The notes beneath the pieces were generated by a model, which saw only the letters and a program-made list of their open reading frames with translations, ran no database searches and had not been told where the DNA came from. DNA of 64,000 nucleotides from Phycisphaerales bacterium. GTDB taxonomy: Bacteria > Planctomycetota > Phycisphaerae > Phycisphaerales > SM1A02. Shown in pieces: positions 46,163-54,855 of the stretch; position 1 is the stretch's first letter, and every line of letters starts with the position of its first letter. Both the position numbers and the translations under genes were made by a program. Location of the stretch: NCBI GenBank assembly GCA_029246705.1, contig JAQWMQ010000023.1, forward strand, positions 62,001-126,000. The letters run 5' to 3'.

Positions 46163-46239
46163 CGCGTCGGACGAATGCCGGTTTCAGCCGGTCTTCGTTG
46201 TCTGTCTCATGCGGCGCCTTGGGAGGCGCCGGCGGCGGG

Positions 46240-46734
46240 TCACCAGGCGAAGTGGGCGAACGCCTTGTTCGCGTCAGCCATGCGGTGGGTGTTCTCGCGG
46301 GTGGTGACGGCCTTGCCCTCGCCACGAGCGGCATCCATCAGTTCCTTGGCGAGTCGCAGGTGGACGGGCTTGCCCTTTTCCTCGCGGACCGCGGTGATGA
46401 TCCAGCGGAAGGTCATCGACTGCTGTCGACGACGGTTGACCTGGATCGGCACCTGGTAGTTGGCACCACCGACACGCTTCGAGCGCACTTCGACCGAAGG
46501 TCGAACGCGGTCGAGGGCCTGGTGGAACAAGTCAATGGAGGTCTTGGGCAGCTCTTCGTTGTTTTCCTTGTCGAGACGCTTCTGGATCTCGTCGAGTGCG
46601 TTGTAGACGACGCGGGTCGCGGTCGCCTTGTTGCCACCCTTCATCATGCAGTTGATGAAACGAGAAAGGACCTTGTCCTCGTGTCGAGGATCCGGTTCCA
46701 GCTGCTGCTCGGCCTTGGTGATACGTCCCGCCAT
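46240..46734 (-). CDS. rpsG: Ribosomal protein uS7
   Basis: Small-subunit protein that nucleates 30S head assembly on 16S rRNA. The 164-residue protein shows the normal fold: KVLSRFINCMMKGGNKATAT, the beta-hairpin VRSKRVGGANYQVPIQVN and the helix RLAKELMDAARGEGKAVTTR. It follows rpsL after a 166-base gap and is followed by a terminator, so fusA and tuf are not part of this transcript. Confidence 0.98.
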   Translation of the reverse strand: MAGRITKAEQQLEPDPRHEDKVLSRFINCMMKGGNKATATRVVYNALDEIQKRLDKENNEELPKTSIDLFHQALDRVRPSVEVRSKRVGGANYQVPIQVNRRRQQSMTFRWIITAVREEKGKPVHLRLAKELMDAARGEGKAVTTRENTHRMADANKAFAHFAW

Positions 46735-46900
46735 TGGGGGAACTCCTTCCGGGGCTCGTCTGCACGCGCTTTCGACCGGCGTGCTTCGTTCATCGCGGGT
46801 GGGAGATGGACATTCCCGAGGAGGTCGTGCCCGCGATTACTTGCCCTGTTGGTTTGTGACCTGGGATGCAGGTCGTTGAATCATGAAGCCAGGCGTCGAA

Positions 46901-47275
46901 TCACTTCTTCGAACGCTTGACACCGTACTTGGATCGACCCTGCGAGCGTCCATCGACGCCGAGGGAGTCGTGCGAGCCACGGACCACGTGGTAACGCACG
47001 CCGGGGAGGTCACGAACACGACCGCCGCGAACCAGCACGATCGAGTGTTCCTGGAGGTTGTGGCCCTCACCACCGATGTAGGCACTGATCTCACGACCAT
47101 TGGAGAGGCGCACACGTGCGACCTTTCGAAGGGCGGAGTTCGGCTTCTTCGGGGTCTGGGTGCGAACCTGCAGGCAGACACCACGCCGCTGTGGACAGGC
47201 ATCGAGGTCACGAACCTTGGACTTGGGGTTCGCCTTCCTGCGAGGCTTCCGAATGAGCTGATTGATCGTCGGCAT
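46901..47275 (-). CDS. rpsL: Ribosomal protein uS12
   Basis: Decoding-centre protein of the 30S subunit, 124 residues. The loop with the streptomycin-related lysine is present as [17 protein letters not shown], and the second loop as [17 protein letters not shown] with the conserved Asp. The C-terminal tail [12 protein letters not shown] is typical. No known resistance substitution is visible. It is first gene of the short rpsL-rpsG pair, 110 bases downstream of rnhA. Confidence 0.98.
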   Translation of the reverse strand: MPTINQLIRKPRRKANPKSKVRDLDACPQRRGVCLQVRTQTPKKPNSALRKVARVRLSNGREISAYIGGEGHNLQEHSIVLVRGGRVRDLPGVRYHVVRGSHDSLGVDGRSQGRSKYGVKRSKK

Positions 47276-47385
47276 GCGGTCTCCGTTGCCCCACCATTTG
47301 GGTTGAGGCGAGCCGAGAAGAGTAGGTTCTCTGGGCCATCACTGCAAGCCCTTGAATGGCCCCGAATGCAGGCTGGAAGCAGAAA

Positions 47386-47955
47386 TCAGCCCAGGCGGTC
47401 TCGAACCATGCCCACCAGGACGTCACAGCGCTCATTCTCAGCGTGACCTGCATGGCCCCGGGTCCACTGGGGATCGAGGTTGTGATGATGCCGGAGAACG
47501 TCCAGCACCCGCCACAGCTCCTCGTTCAGGACTGGTTTCTTCCTTGAATTGACCCAACCACGCCGTTTCCAGCCGTCAATCCACTCGGAGAGACCCTTGA
47601 TGACGTATTCACTGTCGGAAACGATTCGAACCCGGCAGGGTTGCTCCAGGCTGAGCAGCCCACGAATCACCGCAGTCAGTTCCATTCGGTTGTTGGTGCT
47701 GTGCCGCACCGCCCCGGCATGCTCAATGCCAGATTTGGAATGCCCACCTGCGGGTCTGAGAATGAATGCCCAGCCTCCGGGGCCGGGATTCGGGCTGCAC
47801 CCACCATCGGTGAAGAGCTCGATATCGGGAAGTCCATTGCCAACAGGGATTTGCAGCTCCCCATGGCGGATTTCCTCCTCCGGAATCTCCGGAAGAGCAG
47901 ACAAGAGAGCCTCGCGATCGACGGCCTGGGAGGCCTCGGATTGTTCAAATTCCAT
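47386..47955 (-). CDS. rnhA: Ribonuclease HI
   Basis: Cleaves the RNA strand of RNA-DNA hybrids. The 189-residue protein has an acidic N-terminal extension of about 43 residues before the fold. All four catalytic acids are visible: Asp in LFTDGGCSPNPGPGG (about 48), Glu in NNRMELTAV (about 91), Asp in IVSDSEYVIKG (about 112) and Asp in NERCDVLVG (about 178); the loop His is in RGHAGHAEN. The first 140 bases upstream are shared with the divergent rpmF promoter. Confidence 0.95.
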   Translation of the reverse strand: MEFEQSEASQAVDREALLSALPEIPEEEIRHGELQIPVGNGLPDIELFTDGGCSPNPGPGGWAFILRPAGGHSKSGIEHAGAVRHSTNNRMELTAVIRGLLSLEQPCRVRIVSDSEYVIKGLSEWIDGWKRRGWVNSRKKPVLNEELWRVLDVLRHHHNLDPQWTRGHAGHAENERCDVLVGMVRDRLG

Positions 47956-47963
47956 CCGAGCAG

Positions 47964-47976
47964 TCTAACTGTTAGA
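47964..47976. promoter_or_regulatory. Palindrome TCTAACTGTTAGA in the rnhA-rpmF divergent region
   Basis: Perfect 6-bp arms around a central T, nine bases after the rnhA start on the upstream side and ten bases before the -35 box of the rpmF promoter. The position suits an operator, but no regulator is known. Confidence 0.35.
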
Positions 47977-47986
47977 CGTGCTGATC

Positions 47987-48015
47987 TTGACACTCACGCC
48001 GCTCAAGCGTACTTT
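47987..48015 (+). promoter_or_regulatory. Sigma-70-type promoter of the rpmF-plsX-fab operon
   Basis: A perfect -35 box TTGACA (47987-47992), a 17-base spacer and a -10-like TACTTT (48010-48015). The predicted start is near 48022, leaving an 80-base leader before rpmF. Confidence 0.65.
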
Positions 48016-48100
48016 TTGCGATTCGATCGCCGGAAGAGACTTTCGATCCTTGAGGATTGACGACCGACGACTAGACCTAGAGAAATGGATGTGAACGGGC

Positions 48101-48289
48101 ATGCCAGTCCCCGCATTCCGACAATCTCCCGGACGCACCCGACGCCGCCGAGCACATGATGCCCTGCGGAAAGTTGCAACGGTCCTCTGTCCCAACTGTG
48201 GTGGCTCCAAACGCCCCCACTCCGCCTGCCGTGCCTGCGGATACGTCCGCCCTGGTCTTCAGGTGAAGGCCACGAGACCGGAAGCCTGA
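48101..48289 (+). CDS. rpmF: Ribosomal protein bL32
   Basis: A 62-residue large-subunit protein. The N-terminal basic tail (FRQSPGRTRRRRAHDALRK) and zinc ribbon with four cysteines, CPNCGGSKRPHSACRACG, identify bL32. It lies four bases before plsX, the common bacterial order rpmF-plsX-fabH, linking ribosome and lipid synthesis in one transcript. Confidence 0.95.
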   Translation: MPVPAFRQSPGRTRRRRAHDALRKVATVLCPNCGGSKRPHSACRACGYVRPGLQVKATRPEA

Positions 48290-48293
48290 CGTC

Positions 48294-49316
48294 ATGCGCG
48301 TTGGCGTTGACGTCATGGGCGGCGATAACGCCCCCGAAGAAATCGTCAGTGGTTGCATAGCCGTCCTGGATCAACTCCGGAACGATGATGTGCTGGTGCT
48401 TGCAGGCCCACGCAAGATCGTCGAGGACCTGCTCAAGAGGGAAAAGGCCGACGACCCGCGTCTGGTGATCCTGGACACACCCGATGTCATCGGCATGGCC
48501 GAGTCACCGGTCGAGGCGGTGCGATCGAAGCGCGATTCCTCGATCGTGCGTCTTGCACAGCTGGCCTCTCGCAAGACAGATTCCGAAGAACGACTCGATG
48601 CCTGGCTTTCCGCAGGGAACACCGGCGCCTGTGTCACCGCCTCTGCCATGTACATGCGCCGACTCAAGGGCGTGCACCGACCGGGCATCGTGGTGACCGT
48701 GCCGACCTTCGCAGGACCGATCATCCTCGTCGACGTTGGTGCGAACATCGAACCAAAGCCGCATCACCTCGCGCAGTACGGAGTCATGGGTTCGGTCTAT
48801 GCCGAAAAGGTGCTCGGCATCGAAAACCCCCGCGTGGCGCTGATGAACGTGGGTGGCGAGGAACAAAAGGGCACCGCCGACATGAAGCAGGCTCGCGACC
48901 TGCTGCGTGCGACCGGTTCACTGAACTTCAAGGGCTACATCGAGGGGCGGGGCGTCTTCAACGGCGAAGCCGACGTGATCATCACCGACGGCATGCTCGG
49001 CAACGTGATGCTCAAGCTCGCCGAGGGACTGTCCACCAGCATCATTCAGGCACTTGCCCACGAGGTGGGCAAGGTCGACCCTGATCTGGCCCAGCGGGTC
49101 AAGCCGGTGATCAAGAACCTCTATACCCAGTACGACTACCACGAATACGGTGGAGCACCTCTCATGGGTGCCAACGGTTACTGCATCATCAGCCATGGTT
49201 CGAGCAAGTCGAGAACGATCTGCAACACGATCCTGCGCGCACGTCAACTGGTCGAGATCGGCATGAACGAGACGATCATTGAGCGTTTGCGTGCGCAGGA
49301 AGAAGTCACCGTATGA
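48294..49316 (+). CDS. plsX: Phosphate acyltransferase PlsX
   Basis: Converts acyl-ACP to acyl-phosphate, the donor for PlsY in phospholipid synthesis. The 340-residue protein starts with RVGVDVMGGDNAPEEIVSG and has LSAGNTGACVTASAMYM (about residue 105), LVDVGANIEPKP (about 145), NVGGEEQKGT and the C-terminal GGAPLMGANGYCIISHG. It overlaps fabH by four bases (ATGA). Confidence 0.97.
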   Translation: MRVGVDVMGGDNAPEEIVSGCIAVLDQLRNDDVLVLAGPRKIVEDLLKREKADDPRLVILDTPDVIGMAESPVEAVRSKRDSSIVRLAQLASRKTDSEERLDAWLSAGNTGACVTASAMYMRRLKGVHRPGIVVTVPTFAGPIILVDVGANIEPKPHHLAQYGVMGSVYAEKVLGIENPRVALMNVGGEEQKGTADMKQARDLLRATGSLNFKGYIEGRGVFNGEADVIITDGMLGNVMLKLAEGLSTSIIQALAHEVGKVDPDLAQRVKPVIKNLYTQYDYHEYGGAPLMGANGYCIISHGSSKSRTICNTILRARQLVEIGMNETIIERLRAQEEVTV

Positions 49317-50320
49317 CACAGCCCCCCGCGGGCCGCGGCGTTCGAATAGTGGGAACCGGATCGTCAGTTCCAGACCAGACACTCAGCAACGCCGACCTCG
49401 AGAAGATTCTCGACACCTCAGACGAGTGGATACAACAACGCACCGGAATCAAGACCCGTCGGGTCGTCGATAAGGCGGCCGGAGGTGGAACCATCGGTCT
49501 CGCCTGCAATTCGCTTGCGAGTGCGGTCGCGAACACCCAGACCGACCCCAAGGATCTTGAGCTGGTGATCTGCGCCTCCGTGACCCAGGAGATGCACTGC
49601 CCCTCGGCAGCCTGTCGAGCCGCGCACCACGTCGGGGCGACCAATGCTGCAGCGTTCGACCTTGGAGCAGCCTGTTCGGGATTCGTCTACGGACTGAACA
49701 TCGCAGACACCCTGTTGCGACAAGGCCGGTACAAGAAGATCGCCGTGATCGGTTCCGATGCGATGTCCACCGTGCTGGACTACAGCGAACGCAGCGTCTC
49801 CATTCTCTTCGGTGATGCCTCGGGAGCGGTCATCCTTGAAAGCGTGGAAGACCCGTCACTGGGCTGCATCTACCAGTCGATGGGCGCGGATGCCTCGAAC
49901 TGGCAGTGCCTCTACCTGCCCACCAGGCAGGTGGACGTCCCCGAAGTCGACAAGGACAATCCGATCGCCCTTGGCAACCTCCGGATGAACGGACGAGAAG
50001 TCTTCAAGTTCGCGGTGAAGAAGTTCCTTGCGGTCATCGAGGACGCCGTCGAGCAATCGGGCGTCAACATCGACGACATCTCCCAGTTGATCTGCCACCA
50101 GTCGAACCTGCGCATCATTGAAAGCGCTCGAGAGAAACTGGGACTCGAAAAAGAACGGGTCTACGTGAACATCGACCGAGTCGGCAACAGCTCCGCGGGC
50201 TCGATCCCCCTTTGTCTGGACGAAATGAACCAGGCCGGGAAGATCAAGAAGGGCGAGAAGGTTCTTTTCGTGGCCTTCGGAGGCGGCCTCACCTGGGCCA
50301 GTTCCCTCTGGCAGCTCTGA
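49313..50320 (+). CDS. fabH: 3-oxoacyl-ACP synthase III
   Basis: Starts fatty-acid chains by condensing acetyl-CoA (or another primer) with malonyl-ACP. The 335-residue thiolase-fold enzyme has the catalytic triad: Cys in FDLGAACSGFVYGL (about residue 122), His in LICHQSNLRI (about 263) and Asn in RVGNSSAGSIPL (about 293). Length and signature are standard. Confidence 0.97.
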   Translation: MTQPPAGRGVRIVGTGSSVPDQTLSNADLEKILDTSDEWIQQRTGIKTRRVVDKAAGGGTIGLACNSLASAVANTQTDPKDLELVICASVTQEMHCPSAACRAAHHVGATNAAAFDLGAACSGFVYGLNIADTLLRQGRYKKIAVIGSDAMSTVLDYSERSVSILFGDASGAVILESVEDPSLGCIYQSMGADASNWQCLYLPTRQVDVPEVDKDNPIALGNLRMNGREVFKFAVKKFLAVIEDAVEQSGVNIDDISQLICHQSNLRIIESAREKLGLEKERVYVNIDRVGNSSAGSIPLCLDEMNQAGKIKKGEKVLFVAFGGGLTWASSLWQL

Positions 50321-50431
50321 TTCTGCCCCTGAACAGCTCCGCCGGGTACCCGCAGGGTGGTATTCTCACGACTCGGAAAAGTGCCGTATGCAGCGATCGC
50401 CGAGCCCACACATCGGGAGGATTCCCCAACC

Positions 50432-51436
50432 GTGACTGATGCAAGAACAGTCCTACTCTGCCCCGGACAGGGTGCCCAGGCCATCGGCATGGGACAGACC
50501 TGGGTCGAGACCCACCCGGCGTCCGCGCAGACCTTTGCCGCCGCCGACGAAGCGGTCACCCTCGAGGTGGACGGGGAGACCCGACGCCTCAGTGAACTGT
50601 GCTTCAACGGCCCCGAAGAGACCCTCAACCGAACCGACGTGAGCCAGCCGGCTCTGTACACCTGTGCCATCGCGGCATACCAGGGACTCCTCGAGGAACA
50701 CGGCTCGGTCGACCTGACCGCGGCGGCGGGGCTCTCGCTTGGCGAGTGGACCGCGCTTCATCTCGCGGGTTCGATCGGTTTCATCGACGGCCTCAGGCTC
50801 GTCGCCCTGCGCGGGCGACTGATGCAGGCTGCCGCCGAAGCATCGGATGGCTCGATGGTGGCCCTGATCGGCGCTGACGAGACCCAGGCCCAGGAAGTGT
50901 GCGATGAAGGCTCACGAGGCGAGGTGCTCGTACCAGCGAATTTCAACGCACCCGGGCAGATCGTGCTTTCAGGGGCTGCAGCTGCCTGTGCACGAGCGGT
51001 CGAGGTCGCCGATCGAATGGGCCTGCGTGCCAAGCCCCTCAGTGTTGCCGGCGCCTTTCACAGCCCTTTGATGGAACCGGCAGCCGAGGGTCTTGCGAAT
51101 GCACTGGAGGGCCTCGATATCGCGGCACCCAGCGTCCCGGTGTGGAGCAATGTCACTGGCAGGCCCCACGACGAAAATGACACTGATTCGATCAAAACGA
51201 GGCTGGTGCAGCAGTTGACCAGCCCGGTACGATGGAGCCAGTGCTGCGCGTCCATGGTCGAGACCTTGAACGGCCCCGACGCGGATGACACCCCGCTTGC
51301 CTGGTGCGAACTGGCACCAGGAAGCGTCCTGAGAGGATTGTTCAGAAGGGTCGACCGAGCAGTGAAGGTCAAGACCCATGACAAACCGGAGCAAAACCAT
51401 GTTGAAGCAGAACCCTCGAACCCGACCGCTGAATAG
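50432..51436 (+). CDS. fabD: Malonyl-CoA:ACP transacylase
   Basis: Transfers malonyl groups from CoA to ACP. The 334-residue protein begins VLLCPGQGAQAIGMGQTW. The nucleophile Ser is in AGLSLGEWTAL (about residue 100), where most FabD have His before the Ser (GHSLGE) and here there is Leu. The Arg of ALRGRLMQ and the catalytic His of AGAFHSPLMEPA are conserved. GTG 50432 is chosen because GGGAGG precedes it and the frame upstream is not protein-like. It overlaps the next gene by 38 bases. Confidence 0.94.
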   Translation: MTDARTVLLCPGQGAQAIGMGQTWVETHPASAQTFAAADEAVTLEVDGETRRLSELCFNGPEETLNRTDVSQPALYTCAIAAYQGLLEEHGSVDLTAAAGLSLGEWTALHLAGSIGFIDGLRLVALRGRLMQAAAEASDGSMVALIGADETQAQEVCDEGSRGEVLVPANFNAPGQIVLSGAAAACARAVEVADRMGLRAKPLSVAGAFHSPLMEPAAEGLANALEGLDIAAPSVPVWSNVTGRPHDENDTDSIKTRLVQQLTSPVRWSQCCASMVETLNGPDADDTPLAWCELAPGSVLRGLFRRVDRAVKVKTHDKPEQNHVEAEPSNPTAE

Positions 51437-52211
51437 ACGAATCCTCGTCGGAGGCATCATGCCGGTCCTGGTCGCTCTCAGCACCAGCCTGATCATCGGC
51501 GGATGCGCGGAAGAGGAACCGGAACCGATCGTCAAGGCGGCACCTCCACCACCTCCGCCACCGCCACCACCACCGGCGCTCACGGCGATCAGCGATCTCA
51601 TGGCCCAGTACGACATCGACCAGAGGATCCAACTCTCAGAGGAATTCGCACCGGGCAACGACCCGTCACGCATCGCCGTACTTCAGTTCTATGACGCGAT
51701 GGTTGGTGGCGATGTTCCCGCGATGTCCGTCATGCTCTCGAACACCGACAAGGACGAGCTGATGGTCATGGACGCGGATGGCTCCTTCGCCGATGCGATT
51801 GCCGAGATCGGTTCGGTCCAGCTTCGCTGCGGGTACACGCCGGGCGGCGATGAAGCCGTGGTTGCGATCCTGCAGACCTACGACGACTACCAACCACAGC
51901 TCTGGCGATTCACGGCTGATGAATACGGCTCCTCGAAGTTCAGCAGTGGCCCGACCCCGGTCAACGTCATGGACAAGCTCTCTGGCAATGACTGGATTTC
52001 CAGCTGGTACCAGCTCCTGGACCAGGAACTCGCCGTGGCCATGGAACTCGACGAGGCAATCCAGGCACCCATTCGGGACCTGAACAAGGGTGACGACGCG
52101 GAGATCTCCGGCGGCGGCGGTTCCAACCCCGGCGGCCCGGGACGCGGGCGACAGCCCAACCGGGACGCACCGAAGATCGACCCTCCGAGCTTCGAACCCA
52201 GCAATTCCTGA
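51399..52211 (+). CDS. Proline-rich lipoprotein inside the fab operon
   Basis: A 270-residue exported lipoprotein of unknown function. The signal peptide has lipobox LIIGGC (Cys about residue 37), then an acidic stretch and eleven consecutive Pro residues. A compact domain follows (about 75-215; it begins LTAISDLMAQYDIDQRIQ and includes IAVLQFYDAMVGGDVPAMSV), resembling small secreted SnoaL/NTF2-like folds only in length. The tail is Gly/Pro rich. ATG 51399 has GGAG nine bases upstream and lies inside the fabD end, so it is translated from the fab mRNA. Confidence 0.75.
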   Translation: MLKQNPRTRPLNRRILVGGIMPVLVALSTSLIIGGCAEEEPEPIVKAAPPPPPPPPPPPALTAISDLMAQYDIDQRIQLSEEFAPGNDPSRIAVLQFYDAMVGGDVPAMSVMLSNTDKDELMVMDADGSFADAIAEIGSVQLRCGYTPGGDEAVVAILQTYDDYQPQLWRFTADEYGSSKFSSGPTPVNVMDKLSGNDWISSWYQLLDQELAVAMELDEAIQAPIRDLNKGDDAEISGGGGSNPGGPGRGRQPNRDAPKIDPPSFEPSNS

Positions 52212-52268
52212 CTGAGCGAGGCCGAAGGCCCCAGAGCCATCGGGCATGATCATTTCAGGTTAGAATTC

Positions 52269-52299
52269 GCGCTGCTCCGGTCTCGGGGCGGCGCTTTTT
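52269..52299 (+). terminator. Terminator or attenuator before fabG
   Basis: An 11-bp stem with two G-U pairs (52269-52279 with 52284-52294, loop GTCT) is followed by five T residues (52295-52299). It lies 58 bases after the lipoprotein stop and 51 bases before the fabG start, so it would cut the fab operon unless read through. A TAGAAT box at 52261-52266 just before it might be a separate -10 element. Confidence 0.75.
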
Positions 52300-52350
52300 C
52301 ATGGCATTGCATTCTCCAGTTCATGGAGAAAGCACAACTGGAGCACACCA

Positions 52351-53085
52351 ATCGACAAGAGAGTTGCCATCGTCACCGGAGCCAGCCGGGGAATCGGTCG
52401 AGCCATCGCGCTTCGACTGGCCAGTGACGGCCGACACGTCATCTGCGTGGCTCGCAGCGAGGAACCCCTTCGCGTGCTGGTCGCAGAGATCGAAGCCGCG
52501 GGCGGCAGCGCCGAGGATCTCGTCTGTGACATCTCCGACTCCGATGCCGTCACGAAACTCGTCGAGGACGCGCACGATCGCCACGGCAGGCTGGACATCC
52601 TGGTCAACAACGCCGGAGTGACCCGTGACGGGCTGGTCATGAGGATGGATGACGAGGATTTCGACCATGTGATCCACGTCAACCTGCGCTCGGCGTTCAT
52701 CTCCTGCCGAGCTGCCGCCAGGCCGATGATGAGAGGCCGTTTCGGACGAATCATCAACATCGGGTCCGTCTCGGGGCTGATGGGGAACGCGGGACAGGTG
52801 AACTATGCCGCCTCCAAGGCGGCACTGGTGGGCATGACCAAGTCCCTTGCCAAGGAACTGGGCGGCAAGGGCGTCACCGCCAACGTGGTGGCTCCGGGGT
52901 TCATCCAGACCGACATGACCGCCGCCCTGGGGGATGCCCTGAAGGACGAAATCGCACCCAGGATCCCGGTTCGACGGCTTGGGGAACCAGAAGAAATCGC
53001 AGCAGCCGTTTCCTGGCTGAGCTCTGATGAGGCCGGTTACGTAACCGGCCAGGTGCTGGTGGTCGATGGCGGGCTCGCCATGTGA
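52351..53085 (+). CDS. fabG: 3-oxoacyl-ACP reductase FabG with apparent ATC start codon
   Basis: NADPH-dependent reduction of 3-oxoacyl-ACP in fatty-acid elongation. Read from ATC 52351 the product is 244 residues, the normal length, beginning DKRVAIVTGASRGIGRAIA with the cofactor loop TGASRGIG. The catalytic tetrad follows: Asn in LVNNAGVTRDG, Ser in NIGSVSGLMGNAGQ, and Tyr and Lys in VNYAASKAALVG. No ATG, GTG or TTG exists in frame between the upstream gene and this site. GGAG (52340-52343) is seven bases before the ATC. The first GTG, 52447, would delete the cofactor loop. AUC initiation is therefore the best reading, unless the base is a sequencing error. Confidence 0.9.
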   Translation: MDKRVAIVTGASRGIGRAIALRLASDGRHVICVARSEEPLRVLVAEIEAAGGSAEDLVCDISDSDAVTKLVEDAHDRHGRLDILVNNAGVTRDGLVMRMDDEDFDHVIHVNLRSAFISCRAAARPMMRGRFGRIINIGSVSGLMGNAGQVNYAASKAALVGMTKSLAKELGGKGVTANVVAPGFIQTDMTAALGDALKDEIAPRIPVRRLGEPEEIAAAVSWLSSDEAGYVTGQVLVVDGGLAM

Positions 53086-53230
53086 CTGTCAGCCATGGAT
53101 TTGGGGAGAATTCGCGCAGCCCTTGCCACGGCGCTCGGAATCCCCGAAAATGATGTGAAGGAAGTGCCGGCTTCCTGATTTCAACCGGCACCGGTATAGT
53201 GCTGGACCGGACGAAAGGAAGCCAACCTCG

Positions 53231-53491
53231 ATGGAGACTCAGAACGTGAACGAAGCCGAAATTGAAGCCAAGGTCATCGATATCGTCGCCGAACAAATGG
53301 GTGTCGAAAAGGGTGAAATCACTCGTGAGACGAGCTTCACCAACGACTTGAACGCCGACAGCCTTGACACGGTCGAATTGGTCATGGAGTTCGAAGACGA
53401 ATTCGATACCACCATTCCCGATGACCAGGCCGAGAAGATCAACACGGTCGGACATGCGATCGATTACATCAAAGGGCACATGGGCGGCTGA
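53231..53491 (+). CDS. acpP: Acyl carrier protein
   Basis: Carries growing acyl chains on a 4'-phosphopantetheine arm. The 86-residue acidic protein has the attachment Ser in [20 protein letters not shown] (Ser about residue 42). ATG 53231 gives a slightly long N-terminus; GTG 53246 ([10 protein letters not shown]) would match the usual family start. It sits between fabG and fabF, the standard order. A TATAGT box about 35 bases upstream may give it an extra promoter. Confidence 0.96.
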   Translation: METQNVNEAEIEAKVIDIVAEQMGVEKGEITRETSFTNDLNADSLDTVELVMEFEDEFDTTIPDDQAEKINTVGHAIDYIKGHMGG

Positions 53492-53595
53492 AGAGCCCTG
53501 AGGATTCCTCGGGTTCTATTCAGGCGCGCAACTTGCGGCCCTGGCTGTGTTAGTTCGACAGGAACCGAGCCCCTCGAAGTGGTGCACTGACCTTC

Positions 53596-54855
53596 ATGAA
53601 GACCCTTCAATTGCGTCGAGTTGTCGTTACTGGCTTGGGCGCACTGACGAACCTCGGCGAAGATGTCGACTCCACCTGGAAGGCCCTTCTGGAAGGGCGT
53701 TCAGGTATCAGCAGGATGACTGCATTCGAGCAGGACGCCTCCTGGACCGTCAATATCGCAGGCCAGATACGCGACTTCGACTGCTCGAGACGATTCGACG
53801 AGCGGGACGCCAAACGCGTGGATCCCACAGCGCTGTATGCGATGTGGACTGGCTCCGAAGCGGCCGAGGACTGTGGGTTCGACTTCACCGTCGGTGACCC
53901 CTACTCAAGGGGCGTCGCCATAGGCTCGGGTATCGGTGGCGTTCAGACCATGGAGGAACAGAAGACCAAGCTGGTCATGAACGGTCCCCGCAAGGTGAGC
54001 CCGTTCACTGTTCCCAAGCTGATGATCAATGCCGCAGCCGGCAACCTGTCGATCCTGCTCAACCTGCGCGGTGCGAACACCGCCACGGCAACGGCGTGCG
54101 CATCGGGAGCACATTCGATCGGCAGCGCCTACAACCTGATCCAGCTGGGGCAGGCGGACTTGATGCTCGCCGGAGGCTCCGAAGCAGCGGTGACCCCCCT
54201 CTGCCTCAGCGGTTTTGCACGAATGAAGGCTCTTTCGACCCGAAACGACGACCCCACCGCGGCATCCCGCCCCTTCGACAAGGATCGAGACGGTTTCGTC
54301 CTGGCTGAAGGTGCAGGCCTGGTGGTCCTCGAGGACCTTGAGCACGCACGAGCGCGGGGTGCGAAGATCTACGCCGAGATCGTCGGCTGCGGAACCACCG
54401 GTGACGCGGGGCACATCGCCGCCCCCGATTCGAATGGTGATGGCGCCTACGAAGCCATGCGCAGGGCACTCGCCCAGGCCGAGGTGAACACCTCCGAAAT
54501 CGACTACATCAATGCACACGGAACCTCCACACCGCTGGGTGACGCCGCGGAAGTGGCCGCCATCAAGCGGCTGTTCGGAAGTGCCCCGGAACGACTGCTG
54601 GTCAGCTCGACCAAGTCGATGACCGGGCACACGCTCGGAGCAGCTGGGGGGCTCGAGTCGATCTTCGCCATCAAGGCGATCAGCGACCAGGTCGCGCCTC
54701 CCACGATGAACCTCGACCAGCCCGACGAGGGCTTTGACCTTGATTTCGTCGCGAATGAGCCCCGAGAGGCTCCCATCAAGATCGCGCTGAACAATTCCTT
54801 CGGATTCGGCGGGCACAACGTCAGCTTGGTCCTGAAGGCCTATTCGGGTGAATGA
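53596..54855 (+). CDS. fabF: 3-oxoacyl-ACP synthase II
   Basis: Elongating condensing enzyme of fatty-acid synthesis. The 419-residue protein has Cys in TATACASGAHSIGSA (about residue 168), the first His in YINAHGTSTPLGD (about 308) and the second in TKSMTGHTLGAAGG (about 345), plus NSFGFGGHNVSLV at the end. Length is normal. It overlaps the following FliN-like gene by ATGA. Confidence 0.97.
   Translation: MKTLQLRRVVVTGLGALTNLGEDVDSTWKALLEGRSGISRMTAFEQDASWTVNIAGQIRDFDCSRRFDERDAKRVDPTALYAMWTGSEAAEDCGFDFTVGDPYSRGVAIGSGIGGVQTMEEQKTKLVMNGPRKVSPFTVPKLMINAAAGNLSILLNLRGANTATATACASGAHSIGSAYNLIQLGQADLMLAGGSEAAVTPLCLSGFARMKALSTRNDDPTAASRPFDKDRDGFVLAEGAGLVVLEDLEHARARGAKIYAEIVGCGTTGDAGHIAAPDSNGDGAYEAMRRALAQAEVNTSEIDYINAHGTSTPLGDAAEVAAIKRLFGSAPERLLVSSTKSMTGHTLGAAGGLESIFAIKAISDQVAPPTMNLDQPDEGFDLDFVANEPREAPIKIALNNSFGFGGHNVSLVLKAYSGE

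Noticed and set aside
52447-53085. fabG starting at GTG 52447
   Set aside because: This would delete the TGASRGIG cofactor loop and leave a non-functional short protein.
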